Below, piece by piece: positions 7,801-12,019 of a stretch of 12,019 bases of DNA. Position numbers and translations under genes: made by a program. The stretch is from Owenia fusiformis. Its lineage: Eukaryota; Annelida; Polychaeta; Sabellida; Oweniidae. The number at the start of each line of letters is the position of its first letter. Positions within the stretch are counted from its first letter, which is position 1. Under the pieces are notes generated by a model, which made no database searches, was not told the DNA's origin, and was given only the letters and a program-made list of their open reading frames with translations. The stretch lies in assembly GCA_903813345.2 (NCBI GenBank), contig CAIIXF020000005.1, forward strand, positions 4,104,356 to 4,116,374. Direction: 5' to 3'.

Positions 7801-10457
7801 TAATCCACTTCAATTTCACTTCATTACACTATTTCATTTCACAACACAAAATTCTTATCTCACTATACTATTTTAAATTCCTTACACAATTTCCTTGACT
7901 TCCACACATTTATTTCACTACACAATTCTATGCCTTGGTGGATGAATGTTTAGCATATCTTTCCTCATCTGTCTTAAAGTGCAACGTTTCAAATAATGTT
8001 GATGACTGGCAGTTATTGGAAATTTTATTAAAAAAATTATAAAAATAGATAAATTAACCATTGAAGCATAATTTGTCTATTTTGACAGAACTTTGTGTCT
8101 TGAACATAATTATGACTACATGATACTGTAGTTATCATTTGAGAGCTGAATTATCCCACAAACCAAGTGCAAGTAGGGATATAGAGAAGCTGTTTGTCTG
8201 TTCACCTGTTCATCCATTAATTCATCCATTTATCTGTTATTTAAGTATGCCCTGGCGATAACTTAAATAACCTGTTTAGAGTGCTGTTCAATTTAAAATA
8301 GCTGCCATTTTTGTTAAAAATAATTTCTGGGCTCTCAACTCAATGCAGCATTTCCAATTTGGTTTACATTTAACAATCTATGTTTAAGAAGTAATTCAAG
8401 ATAGTACCTCAAGGAAATATACATAACACTTTTTTAAATCAGTTCCTTTCTCAAAATGGCTGCTCAAATTCAAAATGGCCACCATTAAATTGACAATTTT
8501 GGTTATAAATCCCTCTCTTGAAATATAGTTTGCTCTGATTAAGACAGAATTTCTGTCACTTCAATCAATGGCGCATATGTGATGTCGTCCAAATTCAAAA
8601 TGGTTCTCATTTACTTAAAACATCTGACAGTTTCAAGTTTTGCCAAAAGGAGACATTGCTACTGCTTTGTTATTTTCATGAAATGTTCAAAATAAATAAG
8701 TGACCTTATCAAGTATTCATGTATGTTTTGTTCAGTGGGATTTGCTGTACTGTGAAGTTATTATTATTTTTCTAGCTAAAGTATATAAAAATGCTTCCAA
8801 AAATGTAACGCATAAATGAATAACAATTTGAAAAATTGATTTTGAATCAAAATATTTCTACGCATTTATACACACAGAATACAATGTAAAACCACCTCAT
8901 CCATAGAAATCTATGATATACTTCGTGTTTATTGACAGAAAAATCTCAGTGGGAGACATTATTTGCATACTTACCACATTCAATGTTATTTTTTGTATCT
9001 CCCCATCAAGTGATTAGATAATACACTTTATTTATAAGTGCTTTTCCGCTAGATATAAAAATAGTTTTTTTATATCTTTATCTTGTATTTGTAATCATCA
9101 TTTTGATGTATATGCTCAATATAAAATCAATTACAAAAATAAAACTAGATTTGTCTCAAAATAAACCACTTATTCCTTGACGTTTCAGGATACATTGTTT
9201 ATTCATATAACCACCCCCTGTCAGTCCCCAGTAATATGTTCAGAAGTATATTTTATTTCATTGTACAAAATCATTTAATTAAGTGAATGGATCTATATAT
9301 AGCTTCTTTTCCTCTTAAGTGATACATTGAATTAGGTTATGCAGTTAATAGTATAAAATTTTCTATATATAGAGCGAGAGGCCTGGTTATTCAGAAATAG
9401 AGAACTTATTTGCTGATGGGCTTATTAGCTTTTATTGAAATTTATTTAATATATATCATGCAAATGAAGCTGGCCCTTCCCGAAGCGAAAACATTGTACC
9501 TTACATTTAATTGTAAGTCGACATATTGATATGTCAGGAATTTCTTTTATTTTAGTTGTATCAGAAAATCATAGAACTAATTGCATGAGCATGCTTTATT
9601 TAGTTTTATTTGTTTAATTGTTTGTGTTTGTTATTTATTTATTTACTTATTTATCTCGCCAAATCCTAAATTCATTTGGTAAATTTAAAGTGTGTAAATT
9701 ATTTTACAAGTAAGTGTAGCATTCTGAAAAATTAGAACTTGAAAATAGGGTCGAAATTCCCCAAATTCCTCAAGTTACAGTTCTCGTGACATTATAAGAT
9801 CAAGTGTCATTGGTCATGATTTTGATTGGTTCTAAATTGAAATTCATCGACAATGGCTCATCGACTACTAATAGCTTTTTTGAGTGGTTTACTCCTGATA
9901 ATAGCACGTAGATTTTATTTTGTATAAATCTTCTATATCACAACGTCTATGTCACAACGTCTATGTCATAATGACTTTGATGGACCTAAATAGATTAAGT
10001 ACATGTCACAATATCAACAATACTGTATATAAGTGGTATTTAATCTGAGTGGTTAATTTGCCGATCCAGGTTAATTTTTATCATTTTCCTAATTTTAATT
10101 TTATTAATGACTCATTGGATAACATTATGAAAATAATATTTCCAACGTTTGATTTTCCAAACCTGGCAAAAATTAGGCAATAGGTAAATTAAATGATTAG
10201 GCAAAATTGCCATTTATACAGCATTTATGTACAATGTTATAATAGTGTAAGTTTTTAAATGCATGTAGTTATTAGTTAAGCCGTTGGTTAAAACAATTTT
10301 TTGTTCAAATTATTTGTTTAGGTATGATGGCACCAGCCTGCTGAATACAATGGAATGTTATGATCCTTACAAAGACTCATGGGAAGTAATGGAATGTGAA
10401 ATGGACGCTCAACGCTGTGATGCTGGAATTTGTATTGTTAAGCGAATCAACAGATAA
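1650..10457 (+). CDS. KLHL12: KLHL12 orthologue, BTB-BACK-Kelch adaptor of CUL3 ubiquitin ligase (11 exons, frame broken after exon 9)
   Basis: This gene encodes a Kelch-like protein of about 570 residues, against 568 for human KLHL12. Exons: 1650-1850, 2230-2383, 2732-2949, 3290-3439, 3701-3815, 4140-4246, 4536-4734, 5595-5702, 6025-~6167, 6899-7082 and 10322-10457. Domain order is BTB (about residues 25-130), BACK (135-240), then six Kelch blades (from about 282) with GG doublets in blades 1-5 and IAGYDG in blade 6, as in vertebrate KLHL12. Recognisable stretches include [34 protein letters not shown] and [12 protein letters not shown]. The known role of the family is to recruit substrates to the CUL3 E3 ligase; vertebrate KLHL12 acts on Dishevelled (Wnt signalling) and on SEC31 (COPII coat size). 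The start ATG has an in-frame TAA nine bases upstream. All junction phases agree except exon 9 to exon 10, where the donor and a few codons are missing and a TGA follows at once. The orthology call is firm; whether this copy is functional is uncertain. Confidence 0.93.
1851..2229 (+). other. intron 1
   Basis: 379 bp, GTATGT to TATTTAG. AT-rich with nothing recognisable inside. Confidence 0.88.
2230..2383 (+). CDS. KLHL12: KLHL12 exon 2 (BTB, C-terminal part)
   Basis: Acceptor TATTTAG|ATG, donor TCAG|GTAAGT, ends phase 1. It encodes [11 protein letters not shown] followed by [16 protein letters not shown]. The exon opens with M-A-E, occupying the place of the hydrophobic-x-Glu motif that BTB proteins use to contact CUL3 (L-S-E in human KLHL12). 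The final G combines with GT of exon 3 to give glycine in SGVKQAC. Confidence 0.93.
2384..2731 (+). other. intron 2
   Basis: 348 bp, GTAAGT to TTCTGTTTCAG. A second acceptor-like CATCTTCAG lies near 2691-2699, but in-frame stops follow it. Nothing else is recognisable. Confidence 0.88.
2732..2949 (+). CDS. KLHL12: KLHL12 exon 3 (BACK, first part)
   Basis: 218 bp, acceptor TTTCAG|GTGTGAAG, donor ATACAG|GTGGGT, ends phase 0. It encodes [20 protein letters not shown], then a stretch ending KLVQSDEIQ. This is the 3-box and start of the BACK domain, which help hold CUL3. The match to vertebrate KLHL12 is strong ([14 protein letters not shown] across the junction). Confidence 0.93.
2950..3289 (+). 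other. intron 3
   Basis: 340 bp, donor GTGGGT, acceptor CGTTTCAAG. No feature is recognised. Short open frames here on either strand have no family resemblance. Confidence 0.85.
3290..3439 (+). CDS. KLHL12: KLHL12 exon 4 (BACK, middle)
   Basis: 150 bp, exactly 50 codons, phase 0 at both ends. It encodes [17 protein letters not shown] and ends in [16 protein letters not shown], aligning with the BACK helices of KLHL12 (VPLL/MPLLTPRYITDVIDAE type). Acceptor TTTCAAG|GTTGAA, donor GAG|GTAGGG. Confidence 0.92.
3701..3815 (+). CDS. KLHL12: KLHL12 exon 5 (BACK end and linker)
   Basis: Acceptor TTGTTTTCAG|CCTTAT, donor ACAG|GTACTT, ends phase 1. It encodes [20 protein letters not shown] followed by the linker leading to Kelch blade 1. 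[10 protein letters not shown] is the typical end of a KLHL BACK domain. Intron 4 before it (3440-3700, 261 bp) holds nothing recognisable. Confidence 0.92.
3816..4139 (+). other. intron 5
   Basis: 324 bp, weak donor GTACTT, acceptor TATGTTCTAG. AT-rich, with nothing recognisable. Confidence 0.85.
4140..4246 (+). CDS. KLHL12: KLHL12 exon 6 (Kelch blade 1)
   Basis: 107 bp, acceptor TTCTAG|GTGCTG, donor TTAAGT|GTGAGT, phase 1 to phase 0. It encodes [20 protein letters not shown] and then [11 protein letters not shown], the GG doublet and Trp of Kelch blade 1. Joined to exon 7 it has the same length as human KLHL12 across the junction. Intron 6 (4247-4535, 289 bp) follows. Confidence 0.92.
4536..4734 (+). 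CDS. KLHL12: KLHL12 exon 7 (Kelch blade 2 and start of 3)
   Basis: 199 bp, acceptor TTGTTTCAG|ACACTT, weak donor CAAG|GTACCC, ends phase 1. It encodes [40 protein letters not shown] and [19 protein letters not shown] and the LTAD insertion before the blade Trp are KLHL12-like. Confidence 0.92.
4857..5315. mobile_element. non-autonomous hAT transposon (MITE-like) in intron 7
   Basis: The ends are perfect 15-bp inverted repeats: TAGTGTTGTCGCGAT at 4857-4871 and ATCGCGACAACACTA at 5301-5315. They are flanked by an exact 8-bp direct repeat, ATATACAG, at 4849-4856 and 5316-5323. An 8-bp target duplication and TAGTG termini fit the hAT superfamily (Ac-like TAGNG ends). Subterminal copies of CATCGATG and GATGCATC occur near both ends, as expected for transposase binding sites. 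The 459-bp interior has no transposase reading frame, so it must have moved in trans. A short direct duplication (GTTCGGTATTT) lies inside at about 5168-5205. Confidence 0.9.
5319..5460. mobile_element. possible older pogo/Tc1-like element end
   Basis: The sequence after the hAT target site, TACAGTAAAACCTGTGTAAG then GGACACCCTGG, resembles the termini (TA-CAGT.AAACCT...GGACACC) of pogo/Tc1-like elements in many aquatic invertebrates. No matching opposite end or transposase was seen. The resemblance is from memory of the family pattern. Confidence 0.25.
5595..5702 (+). CDS. KLHL12: KLHL12 exon 8 (Kelch blade 3)
   Basis: 108 bp, acceptor TTTTCCAG|ATATGA, donor ACAACAG|GTATAA, phase 1 at both ends. 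It encodes [20 protein letters not shown] and [16 protein letters not shown], nearly the human blade ([16 protein letters not shown]). A longer open frame covers 5477-5797, but its flanks are intron. Confidence 0.93.
5703..6024 (+). other. intron 8
   Basis: 322 bp, GTATAA to CATTATCTAG. It contains a short tandem repeat of ATGTTCTAAA at about 5798-5824 and is otherwise AT-rich with nothing recognisable. Confidence 0.85.
6025..6167 (+). CDS. KLHL12: KLHL12 exon 9 (Kelch blade 4), 3' end and donor missing
   Basis: Acceptor TTATCTAG|GCCGTG. The frame encodes [20 protein letters not shown], then a stretch ending [11 protein letters not shown], a normal Kelch blade. Homologues continue with K-R-S-G-A-G-V. 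Here the codon after K is TGA (6168-6170), and no GT donor is present at or near the expected boundary. The next ten bases, ATGATTTTAG, are the tail of the intron acceptor found before every exon 10 copy. The last two or three codons, the donor and most of intron 9 therefore look deleted or lost in assembly. Confidence 0.85.
6167..6898 (+). repeat. tandem array of intron 9 acceptor plus partial exon 10 (six copies)
   Basis: Units begin with GTGCAGG at 6177, 6295, 6413, 6531, 6655 and 6773, and the full exon 10 begins at 6899. The spacing is 118, 118, 118, 124, 118 and 126 bp. Each unit has 64 bases of exon 10 (to CCAGCCACCT) and 54 bases of intron tail ending TTTTCAATGATTTTAG, a usable 3' splice site. 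Copies 1-3 are identical. Copies 5-6 match the intact exon better (GCAGGAGTGG), and copy 4 is intermediate. No unit has a splice donor after its exon part. A 118-bp unit is not a multiple of three, so reading through shifts frame and stops in the following copy. Confidence 0.93.
6899..7082 (+). CDS. KLHL12: KLHL12 exon 10 (Kelch blade 5 and start of 6)
   Basis: 184 bp, acceptor ATGATTTTAG|GTGCAG, strong donor GCAGG|GTAAGT, enters phase 1 and leaves phase 2. It encodes [20 protein letters not shown], then a stretch containing [18 protein letters not shown] and GHLYAIAG. This is the only complete copy of the exon; six truncated copies precede it. Confidence 0.93.
7605..7930. repeat. low-complexity TTTCACTA(C/T)AC repeat
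   Basis: An irregular tandem repeat of roughly 10-15 bp built on ATTTCACTACACA and TACTATTTCATTTCACTA. It produces an open + strand frame rich in L, H, Y, F and S that is purely repeat-derived. Confidence 0.85.
8180..8700. repeat. probable dispersed repeat with AAAATGGC motifs
   Basis: It contains CTCAAAATGGCTGCTCAAAT, TTCAAAATGGCCACCATT and TTCAAAATGGTTCTC, plus a related TTAAAATAGCTGCC near 8297. Repeated 'AAAATGGC(C/T)GCC' phrases of this kind recur in interspersed repeats of marine invertebrates. No ends, target duplication or coding capacity are visible, so the boundaries are only approximate. Confidence 0.35.
10322..10457 (+). CDS. KLHL12: KLHL12 exon 11 (end of Kelch blade 6, stop)
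   Basis: 136 bp, acceptor TTTGTTTAG|GTATGA, enters phase 2. It encodes [20 protein letters not shown] and ends [15 protein letters not shown], then TAA at 10455-10457. Human KLHL12 ends with the closely similar QRCDAGVCVL. The last strand closes the propeller. Confidence 0.93.
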
Positions 10458-10469
10458 TCCCCAGTTAAT

Positions 10470-10508
10470 GACGCAGGGATTTGTATAGCTAAAAGAATTG
10501 ACAGATAA
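10470..10508 (+). pseudogene. in-frame second copy of the KLHL12 C-terminal codons
   Basis: This reads DAGICIAKRIDR then TAA, 51 bp (17 codons, in frame) downstream of [15 protein letters not shown] at 10419-10457. Over 41 aligned bases 32 match. Of nine differences, seven are synonymous and two change a residue (V to A, N to D). It lies after the stop codon and would be translated only by stop-codon readthrough or by alternative splicing; an acceptor-like CCCCAG lies at about 10458-10463. It may simply be a decayed partial duplication. Confidence 0.7.
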
Positions 10509-10735
10509 TCTGTTGTTTCATTTACCAGACTGTGGAATGCTAAGACCAATTTCGAGTAAACTGAAATTGATTTCAGTCATTCATTCTCACGGTTAACTTT
10601 TAAGATTGTTGAAAACACAATTAATGGAAGGATGTTGTCAATCATTGACAAAACCTCAGATTATATTGTCTTTGCGGAACTATTATCTAATAATAATGTA
10701 AGCCAACATAGAGCTGAAATTTTGGCTCAACGAAA

Positions 10736-10741
10736 AATAAA
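10736..10741 (+). terminator. candidate poly(A) signal AATAAA
   Basis: Canonical hexamer 279 bases after the stop codon. A GT-rich tract begins about 70 bases further on. Confidence 0.45.
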
Positions 10742-10938
10742 AAGTACCAAAACATTGTAAGATATTTTATGTGACCAGCAAAAACTGGTGGTGACATATT
10801 AATTGTAACACCTTGTGTTTTTTGTGTCTGACATTACATGTCAGTGTAACAATTTTTCAAACCAATGAACTTGACACTGGGGATTCCTGCTATAAATGTC
10901 AGTCCACTTTCCTGTCATATTTACATGAAGTGCTTTTG

Positions 10939-10944
10939 AATAAA
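10939..10944 (+). terminator. candidate distal poly(A) signal AATAAA
   Basis: Second canonical hexamer, 482 bases after the stop codon, within TTTTGAATAAATGCTTTC. Confidence 0.35.
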
Positions 10945-10960
10945 TGCTTTCTAGAGACTC

Positions 10961-11184
10961 CAGTTCTGAGACCCAGTTTACTTAGATAATTCCCAATAAG
11001 GTCATCTATTATCCCCATAAATTGGGTGCGTTAGTCTCGAAATTCTCTACCCACTCATGAATCCATCACCATGTCTACCCTCCTAGGAAAACTCTAATGT
11101 ACAATGAGTGTAAAGAGTTAACATACGGACTATAAATCTAATTTCAAATTGGTTCACTTCAGTAAGACAATCTTAAGACAGAAC
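10961..11184. other. intergenic stretch, possible LTR fragment
   Basis: No gene is recognised. On the minus strand, just downstream of the possible pol remnant, a purine-rich CTAGGAGGGTAGA (11087 down to 11075) is followed by TGGTGATGG. This could be a polypurine tract and the start of an LTR. No second LTR is in the window to test this. Confidence 0.2.
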
Positions 11185-11493
11185 TTAAAAATTGACAAAT
11201 GGAAGTTGCTTAATTATTGGTGAGGCTCTTCTGGTAAAAGAGTGCTTTGTAGAATAGGTTGGAATTGCAGTTTGATCTTCATGAATCTGTGGTTTGAATG
11301 GTGGTCTTGCTTGCCTCATTGAATGTGTTCTATAATGGACTTGAGACTCCTTTGTAACCACATATACGGATGAACCAAGAACTCGTTTAATGATTAAAGG
11401 GTGAATCATACCTATAATGTAAAACTCAACTGAACAGTACAACTCATTGTAGATTTTGTAGGTATCATATTTTTTTCTAGGACCGAATGAAAT
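11185..11493 (-). pseudogene. possible Ty3/gypsy retrotransposon pol C-terminus remnant
   Basis: The minus strand is open for about 102 codons, from just after a TGA at 11494-11496 to TAA at 11185-11187. Within it, IIKRVLGSSVYVV followed by an HYRTH...QARP stretch resembles the integrase C-terminal pattern (V.R.GP.SY.V......RRH..QLRP). The final residues FTRRASPIIKQLPFVNF resemble the RRS.R.RK.P..F tail common at the end of gypsy-type Pol. There is no start codon context, no upstream integrase core in the window, and stops cut off the 5' side, so it would be a dead fragment. It could instead be chance open frame in AT-rich DNA. Confidence 0.35.
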
Positions 11494-11619
11494 TCATGAA
11501 TTTTCACATCTTCAATCTTTCACAACTTTTCAATATTTGGATATGTTTTAGAAGTAAGACAGTTCTTTATGAAAGATAACATTGCAACTCCTCGACCTGA
11601 TTACTCACATTGCCAATGA

Positions 11620-12019
11620 ACTGAATAAACTCCAATGGCCTAAAATATAATTAAAGGAAACACTCTCAGGAAAGGAATATGGAAAAGCACAATTGTTTAT
11701 TAGAAAACAAATCACATCATCGCAACCATTGAAATAACAAATAAAGATGAATGGTTGTTCCCCTTTAGTTGTAATAATGTAGGGTCGGTCACTGACACTG
11801 TTTGAATATGAAATACAATGGCTTAATGGGAAACATGATAAAATTTGCAAGAAGAGAAAGGATCATGAAAGATTGTTACTAGAAAGTAAATGGCATCATT
11901 CCAGCTAATGAATAAATGCATAAAGAAATAATGTCAGTTGTTCCCCCTTCAGTTGTAATAACATACAGCCACGTACACAATGGGTCAGTCTGAACTTTGA
12001 GTACACCAAGGTTTAGGAA
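11620..12019. repeat. degenerate tandem repeat, ~183-bp period, at window end
   Basis: Two diverged units and the start of a third align. TTGTTCCCCTTTAGTTGTAA at 11755 matches TTGTTCCCCCTTCAGTTGTA at 11938. ATTGTTTATTAGAAA near 11692 matches ATTGTTACTAGAAAG near 11872. The CCAATGGCCTAA, ACAATGGCTTAA and ACCAAGGTTTAG phrases near 11633, 11814 and 12005 mark successive units. The array probably continues beyond the window. Confidence 0.6.

Larger units (their letters stand above)
7083..10321 (+). other. intron 10 (3.2 kb)
   Basis: GTAAGT to TTTGTTTAG. No coding exons were recognised. Contents from left: a perfect 10-bp inverted repeat TTCAACATCA/TGATGTTGAA at 7170-7191; two copies of ACAATATATATTG at about 7401-7437; a pyrimidine-rich TTTCACTACAC low-complexity array at about 7605-7930; a probable dispersed-repeat stretch at about 8180-8700 with repeated CAAAATGGC motifs; and then AT-rich DNA to the acceptor, with a 14-bp tandem TCACAACGTCTATG at about 9938-9965. 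Confidence 0.85.
10458..10960 (+). other. KLHL12 3' UTR with polyadenylation signals
   Basis: Sequence between the stop codon and the last plausible poly(A) site. AATAAA occurs at 10736-10741 and 10939-10944. A GT-rich stretch (CCTTGTGTTTTTTGTGTCTG) at about 10811-10830 could serve as a downstream element for the first. Which signal is used cannot be told from the sequence. Confidence 0.5.

Noticed and set aside
7590-7898. Plus-strand open frame of 102 codons, rich in L, H, Y, F and S
   Set aside because: It is a translation of the pyrimidine-rich low-complexity repeat inside intron 10.
11605-11850. Minus-strand open frame of 81 codons
   Set aside because: It lies in the ~183-bp tandem repeat, is not preserved in the neighbouring unit and resembles no known protein.
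1-12019. A new multi-gene defence or biosynthetic system
   Set aside because: Only one gene is present, a conserved animal KLHL12. The unusual features are its internal splice-site array and C-terminal duplication, not a gene cluster.

Overview
This is an AT-rich animal (eukaryotic) genomic window. It carries one recognisable gene, an 11-exon orthologue of the BTB-BACK-Kelch protein KLHL12, on the + strand from about 1650 to 10457. The exons are short, introns are bounded by GT and AG, the AT content is high, and simple repeats and transposon remnants sit in the introns. Together these suggest an invertebrate, perhaps a mollusc or another lophotrochozoan, but the taxon cannot be fixed from the window alone. 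There is no sign of bacterial genes, operons, CRISPR or tRNA/rRNA.

Layout: 1-~1100 is a tandem array built from a 26-bp monomer, mostly arranged as 52-bp dimers, decaying towards the gene. About 1100-1649 is the presumed promoter and 5' UTR, with a perfect ETS-type site. Exons 1-2 encode the BTB domain, exons 3-5 the BACK domain, and exons 6-11 the six-bladed Kelch propeller. Intron 7 holds a complete non-autonomous hAT element with 15-bp inverted ends and an 8-bp target duplication. Intron 10 (3.2 kb) holds low-complexity and dispersed-repeat DNA. After the stop codon come the 3' UTR with AATAAA signals, a possible minus-strand remnant of a Ty3/gypsy retrotransposon, and a degenerate tandem repeat of about 183 bp running off the window end.

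The most unusual part is 6160-6900. Exon 9 runs into a stop codon with no visible splice donor. It is followed directly by six partial tandem copies (about 118 bp each) of the last 54 bases of intron 9 plus the first 64 bases of exon 10, then the complete exon 10. Each copy carries its own 3' splice acceptor. A second oddity is at the C-terminus: just after the stop codon there is an in-frame, diverged second copy of the last 12 codons plus stop, whose differences are mostly synonymous.

Function: KLHL12 proteins are substrate adaptors for the CUL3 ubiquitin ligase. The BTB and 3-box/BACK region binds CUL3 and the Kelch propeller binds substrates, which in vertebrates include Dishevelled and the COPII component SEC31. 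As assembled, the reading frame is broken at the exon 9/10 junction. Either this allele or assembly is damaged, or transcripts bypass the problem, for example by skipping exon 9, which would keep the frame.
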